A stretch of DNA of 64,000 nt from Bacteroidota bacterium (GTDB lineage Bacteria; Bacteroidota; Bacteroidia; Chitinophagales; Chitinophagaceae), in assembly GCA_018267725.1 (NCBI GenBank), contig JAFDXY010000016.1, forward strand, positions 236,657 to 300,656. Reading direction: 5' to 3'. The notes beneath the pieces are model-generated. The model was not told where the DNA came from. It was given only the letters and a program-made list of their open reading frames with translations, and ran no database searches. A program made the translations under genes and the position numbers. Below, one piece after another: positions 8,396-17,217 of the stretch (position 1 is the stretch's first letter; every line of letters begins with the position of its first letter).

Positions 8396-10840
8396 ATGAA
8401 ATATTTTACTTTAGTTTTTTTATTGCTGATTACTTTTAGCACAAATGCTACGCAAATAAATGGTGTTATAAAAGATTCAAAAGGAAACACACTTCCGTTT
8501 TCATCTGTGTTAATTAAAGGAACTACAAAAGGTACAACTGCTAATGCCAAAGGTTTTTATACTTTGCAATTAAGCAATGGCAATTATACATTGGTTTGTC
8601 AGCATATAGGTTTTGCTTCGGTTGAAAAAAAAGTAAAAGTTACCAACGAAAATGTAGAAATTAATTTTGAATTAAATGAACAAGAATATAAGTTAACAGA
8701 TGTTGTAGTAAAAAGCGGAAGTGAAGATCCTGCTTATGAAATAATAAGAAAAACAATTGCTAAACGCGAAGAACATTTAAATGAAATAAAAAAATATCAA
8801 GTTGAAGTTTATATAAAAGGTCAAATGCAATTGAGAGATTATCCTAAAAAATTTATGGGAGAGAAAGTTGATTTTGAAGATGGAGATACCAGCAAACGCA
8901 AAATGATTTTTTTATCTGAAACAGTTGCCAATTATTCTGTTGATGGAAACAAAAAAAAGATAGATGTACTTTCAACACGAGTAAGCGGAAGCAGTAACAG
9001 CTTTGGTTTTAGCAGCCCACAAATTATTTCATTTTATGAAAATAATATTTCTATTACAGCATTAAATCCACGTGGTTTTATTTCACCCATAAGTAACAAT
9101 GCATTAAATTATTATAAATATAAGTTTGAAGGAATGTTTTTTGAAAACGGAAAAACTATTAACAGAATAAAAGTTATTCCTAAAAGAAAATACGAACCTT
9201 TATTTGCAGGGTACATAAATATAATTGAAGATGATTGGCGTTTGCAAACTGTGCAATTGTATTTGTTAAAAGAGCAGCAAATGCAATATTTAGATACTTT
9301 AACTATTGAGCAGTTGTATGTTCCGTTAAAAAATGTTTGGGTTATAAAACAACAAGTTATAAAACCTGCGGGCAAAATTTTTGCATTCGATTTTTTTGGA
9401 AGCTTTTTACAAGTGTATGATAAATTTAATATTGAACCTGACTATAAAAAAGGTTTCTTTGGTAATACACTCATGAAATTTTTTGATAGTTCAAACAAAA
9501 AAACAATGAACTATTGGGATAGTATTCGCCCTGTGCCTCTATCTGTTGCAGAAGCAAAAGATTATAAGAAAAAAGATAGTTTAGAACAAGCAAGAAAAGA
9601 CCCGCACTATTTAGATTCATTAGATAAGAAAAGAAATACACTTACGTTTGGAAAACTTTTTTTAACGGGTTACAATTACAGTAAAGAAAAATATAAAACT
9701 AATTTTTCATTCGATCCTTTAATAAAATCTTTAAATAGTTACAATACTGTTGAAGGGTATGTATTAAACTTTTCTGCCAATTATAACAAAAGATTTGAAG
9801 GAAGAAAATCTTTATCATTATTCTCAAATATTCGTTACGGATTAAGCAATACACATTTTAATGCATCAATAAACGGTAGTTATAATTTAGGTAAAAAATA
9901 TAATACATCATTGTTTTTTGGTGGCGGAAAAAATGTGTATCAATTTAATAATGCTAATCCAATTTCAACTTTTAATAATACAATTTCTACATTGTGGTAC
10001 ACTGCCAATCACATGAAGTTATATGAAGCATGGTATGGTAAAATTGGCTACAGTAAAGGGTTAGGAGAGGGATTTGATTTTTCTGTTGTTGCTAATTTTC
10101 AACACAGAATGCCTTTAGAAAATACAACCGATTATAAATTCAGTACTTATAAAAATAGAGCATTTACGCCTAACTTTCCTGTAATTCCTGCGTATGCCTC
10201 TGCAAATATTACAGAGCATAATGCTTTAATGCTAACAGCTAATTTAACGTGGAGGCCCGGAGCAAAATATATTGAAATGCCCGACAGAAAAATAAATATT
10301 GGCTCACGTTATCCTACATTTAATTTAAGTGTAACCAAAGGAATTAATAATTTGTTAGGAAGTAATGTTGATTATACTAAATGGCATTTTCGTATTAACG
10401 ATAATTTGAATATGAAATTAGGCGGAACATTGAAATATGAGTTAGAAGCAGGAGGTTTTTTGCAAGCAGATAAGGTTTATACACCCGATTTTATTCATTA
10501 TTTAGGAAATGAAACAGTTATTGCAAGTCAATACATGCAAGGCTTTCAGCTATTACCTTATTATGAATTAAGTAATATGGATAAGTTTTATACGGCAGGG
10601 CATATTGAGTATCATTTAAACGGATTGTTGAGTAATAAAATTCCTTTGTTTAGAAAATTAAATTGGTTTTTTGTTGTAGGTGCAAATGCTTTATATATAA
10701 ATAGCCAGAAGAATTTTTATGAAGCATTCTTTTCAATAGAAAATATTTTTAAAATTATTAGAGTAGATTTTGTACAAGGCTACAAACAAAATGGAGAAAC
10801 GCCACGTGGCATAAAATTTTCATTACCGTTGTTGTTTTAA
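8396..10840 (+). CDS. DUF5686 / carboxypeptidase-like regulatory domain outer-membrane protein
   Basis: About 814 residues. An upstream in-frame ATG at 8375 would add seven residues before the signal peptide, so I place the start at 8396, where a typical signal sequence (M-K-Y-F-T-L-V-F-L-L-L-I) begins. An N-terminal CarboxypepD_reg-like beta-sandwich follows (G-x-I-K-D-S-K-G-N-T-L-P-F-S-S-V, residues about 20-100). A long DUF5686 region rich in Tyr and Asn, probably a beta-barrel, completes the protein. It is common in Bacteroidota, located in the outer membrane, and of unknown role. It is not next to a SusD gene and is not a TonB receptor. Confidence 0.82.
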   Translation: MKYFTLVFLLLITFSTNATQINGVIKDSKGNTLPFSSVLIKGTTKGTTANAKGFYTLQLSNGNYTLVCQHIGFASVEKKVKVTNENVEINFELNEQEYKLTDVVVKSGSEDPAYEIIRKTIAKREEHLNEIKKYQVEVYIKGQMQLRDYPKKFMGEKVDFEDGDTSKRKMIFLSETVANYSVDGNKKKIDVLSTRVSGSSNSFGFSSPQIISFYENNISITALNPRGFISPISNNALNYYKYKFEGMFFENGKTINRIKVIPKRKYEPLFAGYINIIEDDWRLQTVQLYLLKEQQMQYLDTLTIEQLYVPLKNVWVIKQQVIKPAGKIFAFDFFGSFLQVYDKFNIEPDYKKGFFGNTLMKFFDSSNKKTMNYWDSIRPVPLSVAEAKDYKKKDSLEQARKDPHYLDSLDKKRNTLTFGKLFLTGYNYSKEKYKTNFSFDPLIKSLNSYNTVEGYVLNFSANYNKRFEGRKSLSLFSNIRYGLSNTHFNASINGSYNLGKKYNTSLFFGGGKNVYQFNNANPISTFNNTISTLWYTANHMKLYEAWYGKIGYSKGLGEGFDFSVVANFQHRMPLENTTDYKFSTYKNRAFTPNFPVIPAYASANITEHNALMLTANLTWRPGAKYIEMPDRKINIGSRYPTFNLSVTKGINNLLGSNVDYTKWHFRINDNLNMKLGGTLKYELEAGGFLQADKVYTPDFIHYLGNETVIASQYMQGFQLLPYYELSNMDKFYTAGHIEYHLNGLLSNKIPLFRKLNWFFVVGANALYINSQKNFYEAFFSIENIFKIIRVDFVQGYKQNGETPRGIKFSLPLLF

Positions 10841-10934
10841 AATATCATAAAAATTATTCACTTACTTTTGTTGCACATTTTGCCTGTTATGCAAACGGGT
10901 TTATTTTTTAATAAAATATTGGTTAAATAAACCG

Positions 10935-11993
10935 ATGTCTAAAATGAAATTTATGGCAGTCTTACACAATCGCATTAATAACGATGAGTTAAAACAATTA
11001 TTAATGCAAGAAACGGAAAAGCGTATCACCGTTAGCTTTTATCAGTATTTCCCTATTCAAAATCCGCAAGAGTTTAGAGATTATTTGTACAAAAACTTAA
11101 ACAACTTAAAAGTTTTTGGAAGAATTTATATTGCTAAAGAAGGTATTAATGCACAAGCAAGTATTCCTGAATCTAATTTCAATTCATTCAAAAATTTTCT
11201 TTATAGTATTGAACACTTAAATGGTTTGCGAATAAATATTGCGGTTGATGATGATGGCAAAAGTTTTTGGGTATTGAAAGTAAAAGTTCGTGAACAAATT
11301 GTTGCCGATGGAATTGCAGATACCTCTTTCAGTATGAATAATAAAGGCAAATATGTTACCGCAATAGAAATGAATAAACTACTAAATGAAAATGATACGG
11401 TAATTATTGATATGCGTAACCATTACGAATATGAAGTGGGGCATTTTGAAAAAGCTATTGAAATTCCTTCCGATACTTTTAGAGAACAATTACCTATGGC
11501 TGCAGATATGATGAAAGGTAATGAAGATAAAAATATTATAATGTATTGCACAGGTGGTATAAGATGTGAAAAAGCCAGTGCATATATGTTACACAAAGGT
11601 TTTAAAAATGTTTTTCATTTAGAAGGAGGTATTATTAATTATGCTAAACAAATTAAAGAACAACATTTAGAAAGTAAATTCATTGGTAAAAATTTTGTAT
11701 TTGATAATAGGTTAGGAGAAAGAATTACAGAAGATATTATTGCACACTGCCACCAATGCGGTAAGCCTTGCGATGTGCATGTAAACTGCAAAAACAATGG
11801 TTGCCATTTATTGTTTATTCAGTGTAATGAATGTGCCGAAAAGTTTGATGGATGTTGCAGTACCGAGTGTAAAGAAACTATTCATCTTCCTTTAGAACGA
11901 CAAAAAGAAATACGCAAAGGAATTTATAACGGAAAAAATATTTTCAATAAATCAAAAGCAAGATTAAGACCACGCCTTAATAAACAACAGTAA
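10935..11993 (+). CDS. trhO: Rhodanese-domain tRNA uridine hydroxylase TrhO
   Basis: A 352-residue cytoplasmic protein of the YceA/TrhO family, which makes 5-hydroxyuridine at position 34 of tRNA. It has the N-terminal UPF0176 acylphosphatase-like domain (S-F-Y-Q-Y-F ... I-A-K-E-G-I-N-A-Q), a central rhodanese domain whose active-site Cys lies in [13 protein letters not shown] (about residue 205), and a C-terminal Cys-rich segment (C-H-Q-C-G-K-P-C and [12 protein letters not shown]). A TACTTTTG element at 10863-10870 may be its -7 box. Confidence 0.9.
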   Translation: MSKMKFMAVLHNRINNDELKQLLMQETEKRITVSFYQYFPIQNPQEFRDYLYKNLNNLKVFGRIYIAKEGINAQASIPESNFNSFKNFLYSIEHLNGLRINIAVDDDGKSFWVLKVKVREQIVADGIADTSFSMNNKGKYVTAIEMNKLLNENDTVIIDMRNHYEYEVGHFEKAIEIPSDTFREQLPMAADMMKGNEDKNIIMYCTGGIRCEKASAYMLHKGFKNVFHLEGGIINYAKQIKEQHLESKFIGKNFVFDNRLGERITEDIIAHCHQCGKPCDVHVNCKNNGCHLLFIQCNECAEKFDGCCSTECKETIHLPLERQKEIRKGIYNGKNIFNKSKARLRPRLNKQQ

Positions 11994-12017
11994 ACATAAC
12001 TTCACTAAAAACCTAAC

Positions 12018-12848
12018 ATGCTTTTTAGAAAAATTTATAAACTAATAATTGTTGTATGGATAGTAAGTTGTATTTCATGCACACAAAAAAATTATATATT
12101 ACAAACACCGCAACCTAATGTTAATGCCATCAATGGTAATCAATTTTATAAAACAGTTGCAGCATGGAAATGGAAAGAGAGAGATTCTTTAGCTGTTAAA
12201 GAAATTCTTTCTGGCAACATTCCTTCTTTTCTAAAAAAATTTGTAAGAATTAATGTTCAGTGTTTTGATTCTGTAAATAAAAAAATAATTCATGCATATT
12301 ATTTTGTTGCTCCCGATTATTTAAGTATAGGCTCAAATGCAAACTGGGCAAGAGTTCCACTTACGCCAATGGCTGCACAAAAAATTGCTGATACATTACA
12401 TTGCTTTCTTCCAACAAGAAAAATGGTAAATGATATTTACAACCAATCTGTAATTAAATTAGAACCTGTGCCCATGTATGCTTTTAGAGATAGTAGTGTA
12501 ACAATGTGGCAACATCATTTAATTATTGAAGGGCAGCGACAATTAAAGAAAGGATTAATTGCAGGAATTAAAAAAGATGTAGTTATTTCCGGATTAATCT
12601 CTCGTTATCCAAAACCTAATCACGAAGCTATTTACGGTTGGCATAAATTAGATGGAAAACCAATTCAACCATTATACGTAGGGCATATTAATTGGTGGGT
12701 AGATTACAGCCATGGAATACGTTTGGTATATGAAAAAATTTGGGTAGAAGGAAAACCCATGTTGTATGCTGATGTACTTTCTAATACGACATTAAAAAAT
12801 CTTTTGTGTGATGAAGAATATTGCGATTTTTATAAATATAATTATTAA
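12018..12848 (+). CDS. Conserved hypothetical lipoprotein
   Basis: 276 residues with a lipoprotein-type signal (hydrophobic 9-16, Cys at 18 and 21 in V-S-C-I-S-C). The body has few predicted helices and contains conserved-looking W-K-W-K-E-R-D, Y-F-V-A-P-D-Y-L-S-I-G, and H-I-N-W-W-V-D-Y-S-H-G-I-R segments near residues 225-240. I cannot name a family or reaction; the His/Asp/Trp cluster could be an active site but this is speculative. It follows trhO by 24 bases on the same strand and may share its transcript. Confidence 0.75.
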   Translation: MLFRKIYKLIIVVWIVSCISCTQKNYILQTPQPNVNAINGNQFYKTVAAWKWKERDSLAVKEILSGNIPSFLKKFVRINVQCFDSVNKKIIHAYYFVAPDYLSIGSNANWARVPLTPMAAQKIADTLHCFLPTRKMVNDIYNQSVIKLEPVPMYAFRDSSVTMWQHHLIIEGQRQLKKGLIAGIKKDVVISGLISRYPKPNHEAIYGWHKLDGKPIQPLYVGHINWWVDYSHGIRLVYEKIWVEGKPMLYADVLSNTTLKNLLCDEEYCDFYKYNY

Positions 12849-12870
12849 GTTAAATATTCTCTCTTCACTA

Positions 12871-13611
12871 TTATTTGTTTATTTGGTTGGCAACTTCTTC
12901 TGTATGTTCAAATATTCTTAAAAAATGATTTTCAAAATGGCTGCGTATGGCGTTTCTGAACAATTCAGGAGTTCCTGTTTTTAAAACATCTACTAAAGAT
13001 TTATGAGATACAAATGTTTTTAAAGTAGGTTGTTTTTTTAATAGCCCGCTATGGTGTACATAATCAAAAACCGGAAGCAACATTTTTTGAAATTTTTTTA
13101 ATGTGTTGTTACCTGTTATTTCGTATAGTTTTCCATGAAATGCAATTTCATGTTCAATATTAAATAAATGATATTGTGTTATGGGTGGCTCATTGCTTAC
13201 AATATCATACAACTCATCAATATCATCTTTTGTTACTCTTTCAAAAAGAAAATCACTCATGCCTATTTCTAAAACTAATCTTATTTCAAACATGTCTCTT
13301 AATGTGGTTTGATCTAAGATGTGCGGGTTTAAACTTTTACTCATAGTTGCAAATACATCTGGGCTGGTAATAACTGAACCTTTTTTCTTTTTAGATTCAA
13401 TTAAACCTAACATCCTTAAACGCATAAGTGCTTCTCTGATTACTGTTCTGCTTACGCCTAATATTTCTGCTAATTCTATTTCTTTCGGAACAGAATCGCC
13501 AACATTTAGTTTGCGTTCCTTTAATAAGGATACAAGTTTAAATTCTACTTTATCTACTAATGAACTTGTATCAATTTCTTGAAAACTTTCTTTTATATTT
13601 TTACTAAACAT
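12871..13611 (-). CDS. FadR/GntR-family regulator, likely repressor of the adjacent sialoglycan locus (NanR-like)
   Basis: 246 residues. An N-terminal GntR winged helix (G-D-S-V-P-K-E-I-E-L-A-E-I-L-G-V-S-R-T-V-I-R-E-A-L, residues about 38-62) is followed by an all-helical FCD effector domain. His residues in I-A-F-H-G-K-L, S-H-K-S-L-V-D and R-S-H-F-E-N-H fit the family metal/ligand site. It is transcribed divergently from susC across a 225-base gap containing two FadR-type dyads. NanR of enteric bacteria is in the same family, so sialic acid or ManNAc sensing is the natural guess, but the ligand is not shown by sequence. Confidence 0.88.
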   Translation of the reverse strand: MFSKNIKESFQEIDTSSLVDKVEFKLVSLLKERKLNVGDSVPKEIELAEILGVSRTVIREALMRLRMLGLIESKKKKGSVITSPDVFATMSKSLNPHILDQTTLRDMFEIRLVLEIGMSDFLFERVTKDDIDELYDIVSNEPPITQYHLFNIEHEIAFHGKLYEITGNNTLKKFQKMLLPVFDYVHHSGLLKKQPTLKTFVSHKSLVDVLKTGTPELFRNAIRSHFENHFLRIFEHTEEVANQINK

Positions 13612-13617
13612 AGGTTA

Positions 13618-13632
13618 TTATGTGTGTCTTAA
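13618..13632 (-). promoter_or_regulatory. Candidate autoregulatory half-site upstream of the FadR-type gene
   Basis: TTATGT of the susC-side dyads recurs exactly here, followed by a three-base spacer and a poorly matching right half (TCTTAA in place of ACATAA). It lies 7-21 bases upstream of the regulator start codon, downstream of the likely -7 box. Confidence 0.35.
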
Positions 13633-13653
13633 ATTTATTGTGCTGCTTCTTCT

Positions 13654-13661
13654 CAAAACTA
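13654..13661 (-). promoter_or_regulatory. -7 element for the FadR-type regulator
   Basis: Read on the minus strand this is TAGTTTTG, a perfect match to TAnnTTTG. It lies 43 bases upstream of the regulator ATG. No clear TTTG -33 partner is visible at the expected distance. Confidence 0.45.
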
Positions 13662-13748
13662 TAGATTTTTTTTCTGCTTCTCCTAATTTAATTATAAATT
13701 GTTGATTATCAGTAAGTTAAAAAACTGTAAAAAAAAGTTAAAATATTT

Positions 13749-13780
13749 TTTGCAAATATGATTTTTTTTCTTTCTATTTG
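13749..13780 (+). promoter_or_regulatory. Predicted promoter of the susCD/nan locus
   Basis: TTTG at 13749-13752 and TCTATTTG at 13773-13780 (one mismatch to TAnnTTTG) are 20 bases apart. Transcription would start near 13787, inside the first operator-like dyad. Confidence 0.5.
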
Positions 13781-13819
13781 TAATGTCATACATAATACTT
13801 TATGTTATGTCAAACATAA
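13781..13819 (+). promoter_or_regulatory. Two tandem operator-like dyads for the divergent FadR-family regulator
   Basis: Site 1 (13781-13795) is TAATGTCATACATAA and site 2 (13805-13819) is TTATGTCAAACATAA, a perfect 6-3-6 inverted repeat. Each has the GT-N3-AC core typical of FadR-subfamily operators, and both continue into TACT. Their centres are 24 bases apart, so they lie about two helical turns from one another on roughly the same face of the DNA. They cover the predicted transcription start, fitting repression. Confidence 0.6.
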
Positions 13820-13836
13820 TACTAAAAACACGCTTT

Positions 13837-16800
13837 ATGAACAAAAAAATTAACTGCAACAAAGTTCTTCTCAGTTGTTTGTTTTTTGTTTGGGCACTAA
13901 CAAGTTATGCTCAAGTAAAAAAAATTTCCGGTAAGGTTGTAACCGAAGACAACTCGCCTCTTGCGGGAGTTACTGTTTTGGTAAAAGGTAAAAATACCAA
14001 TGCGGTTACAGATGCAAGCGGTACATTCTCTATTCAAGCGTCTAACAAAGACGTTCTTGTTTTTGAATTTGTTGGCTATGCTTCGCAAGAAGTAGTAGTA
14101 ACTGGCAACACTATTGCTACTGTTGTTTTAAAATCGTCTGTTTCAAAATTAGACGAAGTGGTGGTAGTAGGTTATGGTACTCAAAAACGTAAAGAGGTAA
14201 CTGGAGCAATTTCCAGTGTAAACGCTTTATCCTACAAATACACGCCAAGTGCTAACGTAGGTACAGTATTACAAGGAACGGTACCAGGTTTATTAGTTCA
14301 GCAAACTACAGGTGCTCCGGGTAGCACACCAACTATTGCGTTTAGAGGTGGTACTGGTTTTGATGGTTCAGGTACTCCAATGGTTGTGTTAGATGGAGTA
14401 GTGGTACCTTCTCTTTATGGTATTGATATGAACGATGTAGAAAGTATAGATGTATTGAAAGATGCTGCTTCTACCGCTATTTATGGTGCAAGAGCGGCTA
14501 ATGGTGTTATTTTAGTTACCACTAAAAAAGGTAAAAAAGGAAGAACACAAATTCAATATACTGTAAGACAAACTTTTAATGAAATAAGAACAATAGGACA
14601 AAATTATATGAGTGCTGCTGATTACCTTAGAATGAACAGATTAGGTATTCAGTCTCGTTATTTAGCAGATTCTTTAGATGGAAACGTTTCTGCAATGAAT
14701 GCTGATAAAGGACAACTAAATGGAGCTTGGGGTTGGGCATTTGGTACAACTAACCCAAGCCAAGGTGGAGGATTATATACAACACAAAGAGTATCAAATA
14801 CCAATAGACAATACTTAACAGACCCTAATTGGAAATTATTGGTTGATCCTAATCCTTTCTTTCCTTCACAAAGTGATAGTATTTTATATAAAGATTTAAG
14901 TGCAACTACCAGAGAAGGTATGATTGTGAAATCTACACCAACAATTGAACACAATGTTTTATTCTCTGGTGCTAATGATCAAGGAGCTTTTGCACTTAGT
15001 TTAAGTTCTTTAACCGATAATGGTATTATTATAGGTTCTACTTTAAAAAGAATGTCGTTAAATTTTAACGGAGGTTTAAATGTAGGAAAGAACTTTAAAC
15101 TTTCTCTTAATACATCTGCATATAATGTAAATACTACAAGCCCTTATACAGATCCGGGTTCTGGTTCTATAACTTCACAAAGTTCAGCAGGTTTATTACA
15201 AAGATTTGTAGGCGTATCTCCAACAGTAAGATATAGTAATGATACTTCTGGAGCTATGTTGCCTGGCCCTAATGATAACACTTTAGGTAACCCTGCATAT
15301 TGGAGTACTTTATATGTAAATAATAATAACGAACAAAGATTTACAGGTAGTTTAAATGCTGAATATACTATTCTTCCTTATTTAAAAGTTATTGCAAGTA
15401 CTTCTGGCTTTATGCGTTATGGAGGTAGTAATGCATTTACAAAATCTTATATTCAAGGAAATGGCGGTTCATTAAACACAACTCGCCCTGGTTCTTTTTC
15501 AAACTATAATGATATTCAATATTCATACAATGCTTTTTTACAGTTTGATAAACAATTTAAAGATCACAAACTTACTGTAATGGCAGGTGGAGAGTATTTA
15601 GATTACAAACGTTATATTTTTTCAGGTAGTGCCCAAGGTGCACCAACAGATTTAATACCTTGGTTAACAGCAGACCCTTCTCCAACAATTATTAACGGAG
15701 CATTAGCATACCCCGGTGGAGCATCTTCAGACTTTGTTTATTGGGAAAGATTAGCTTCTGCTATTGCAAGAGTAAATTATAGCTATGCCAATAAATATTA
15801 TGTACAAGCAGTTGTACGTTATGATGGCTCAAGCCGTTTAAACAGTAATAATTTTTACGGAACATTCCCTGGTATTTCTGTAGGTTGGAATTTACACAAC
15901 GAAAATTTTTATAAAAACAGCAAACTTGCAAATTATATTACTACCATTAAACCAAGAATTGGCTATGGTGTAAATGGTAACTTATACAATTTTGGAAATA
16001 GTTATTTCCCAACAGCTTTAACCTATTCTTCAGCAGGTATATATAATGGAATGGGTGGTACTTATGCAGGTTCTTATATTAATCCTAATTTAAGATGGGA
16101 ACGTACTAATTCTACCAACTTTGGTATTGATTTAGGAATATTAAGAAACAGAATTACAATTAGTGCAGATTATTTTGTAAAAAATGTATTTGATAAATTA
16201 GCATCATTACCAATTTCAGCACAAACAGGTTTTACAGGCTTTACAACTAACCTTTCTCAATTACAAAACAAAGGGTTTGAAGCAACAGTAAATGCAAAAA
16301 TATTAACACCTTCAAAAGCAGATGGTTTAAGTTTAGATGCGGGCTTTACATTTTACACTGTTAAAAGCTATGCTGTTAAATTACCATTTAATGGTTTACC
16401 AGGAAATAGACAAGGCACAATACAAGTTTATGACCCTAACAATCCTGGCCAATTTAAATATGTAAATGGTTTAATTGAAGGACAAAGAATAGGTTATGAT
16501 GAAGTGTGGGCTCCTAAATGGGATGGTATTTACAGAACTGCTGCCGATTTAGCTGCAGGTGCTAATACTTACAATGCCTTCTTACCTTATAACAACAAAC
16601 GCACAAAACAATTAGGAGATGCAATTTGGCATCAAGTATATAATAACGATACTATTAACCAATACCAATATGTTTATGTAGGAAGAACAACACCACAAGC
16701 TACAGGAAGCTTCTTCTTCAACCTTGGTTACAAAAACTTCCATTTATATACAGCGTTTGATTATGCTTACAGATTTGTTATCTTAAACAATACTAAACTA

Positions 16801-17199
16801 AGAGGCTTAAGCCAAGTACAAGGTTCTCAAAACGGTACAGTAGATGTTCTAAATACTTGGACAGTAAACAACCCTAATGCTCCGTTACCAAGATTCTATT
16901 GGGCAAACCAAGGTCGCAACTATGCAACCGATGCATCTGGTAATAATCCTCCAGCAAATATGTGGGAGAAAGGAGATTATATAGCATTAAGAGAATTAAC
17001 CTTAAACTATCAATTTACTCCAGAAATGTTAACCAAAGCATTTAATAATAAAGTAAAAGGAATTAGTTTATTTGTTACAGGTTCAAACTTGGTTTACTTT
17101 ACTAAATACAGCGGAACATTCCCAGAAGTAGGTGGCTTTGATAACGGACGTTATCCTTTACCACGCCGTTTAACTTTAGGTGCCCAATTAACTTTTTAA
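13837..17199 (+). CDS. SusC/RagA-family TonB-dependent outer-membrane transporter
   Basis: About 1120 residues. The frame stays open to an ATG at 13783, but that would translate the operator region and put 18 residues before a normal signal peptide (M-N-K-K-I-N-C ... T-S-Y-A-Q), so I start at 13837. The order is signal peptide, CarboxypepD_reg-like domain (I-S-G-K-V-V-T-E-D-N-S-P-L-A-G-V), TonB-box region (D-E-V-V-V-V-G-Y-G-T-Q-K-R-K-E-V-T-G), plug (I-Y-G-A-R-A-A-N-G-V-I-L-V-T-T-K-K-G) and a beta-barrel ending in aromatic L-T-L-G-A-Q-L-T-F. With SusD it should import oligosaccharides released from sialylated glycans, powered by TonB. Confidence 0.95.
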   Translation: MNKKINCNKVLLSCLFFVWALTSYAQVKKISGKVVTEDNSPLAGVTVLVKGKNTNAVTDASGTFSIQASNKDVLVFEFVGYASQEVVVTGNTIATVVLKSSVSKLDEVVVVGYGTQKRKEVTGAISSVNALSYKYTPSANVGTVLQGTVPGLLVQQTTGAPGSTPTIAFRGGTGFDGSGTPMVVLDGVVVPSLYGIDMNDVESIDVLKDAASTAIYGARAANGVILVTTKKGKKGRTQIQYTVRQTFNEIRTIGQNYMSAADYLRMNRLGIQSRYLADSLDGNVSAMNADKGQLNGAWGWAFGTTNPSQGGGLYTTQRVSNTNRQYLTDPNWKLLVDPNPFFPSQSDSILYKDLSATTREGMIVKSTPTIEHNVLFSGANDQGAFALSLSSLTDNGIIIGSTLKRMSLNFNGGLNVGKNFKLSLNTSAYNVNTTSPYTDPGSGSITSQSSAGLLQRFVGVSPTVRYSNDTSGAMLPGPNDNTLGNPAYWSTLYVNNNNEQRFTGSLNAEYTILPYLKVIASTSGFMRYGGSNAFTKSYIQGNGGSLNTTRPGSFSNYNDIQYSYNAFLQFDKQFKDHKLTVMAGGEYLDYKRYIFSGSAQGAPTDLIPWLTADPSPTIINGALAYPGGASSDFVYWERLASAIARVNYSYANKYYVQAVVRYDGSSRLNSNNFYGTFPGISVGWNLHNENFYKNSKLANYITTIKPRIGYGVNGNLYNFGNSYFPTALTYSSAGIYNGMGGTYAGSYINPNLRWERTNSTNFGIDLGILRNRITISADYFVKNVFDKLASLPISAQTGFTGFTTNLSQLQNKGFEATVNAKILTPSKADGLSLDAGFTFYTVKSYAVKLPFNGLPGNRQGTIQVYDPNNPGQFKYVNGLIEGQRIGYDEVWAPKWDGIYRTAADLAAGANTYNAFLPYNNKRTKQLGDAIWHQVYNNDTINQYQYVYVGRTTPQATGSFFFNLGYKNFHLYTAFDYAYRFVILNNTKLRGLSQVQGSQNGTVDVLNTWTVNNPNAPLPRFYWANQGRNYATDASGNNPPANMWEKGDYIALRELTLNYQFTPEMLTKAFNNKVKGISLFVTGSNLVYFTKYSGTFPEVGGFDNGRYPLPRRLTLGAQLTF

Positions 17200-17217
17200 C
17201 TTATAAAAGATATACAA

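Noticed and set aside
13783..13836. Upstream ATG as the start of susC
   Set aside because: It would put 18 residues before a normal signal peptide and would make the two operator dyads coding. The ATG at 13837 fits the family.
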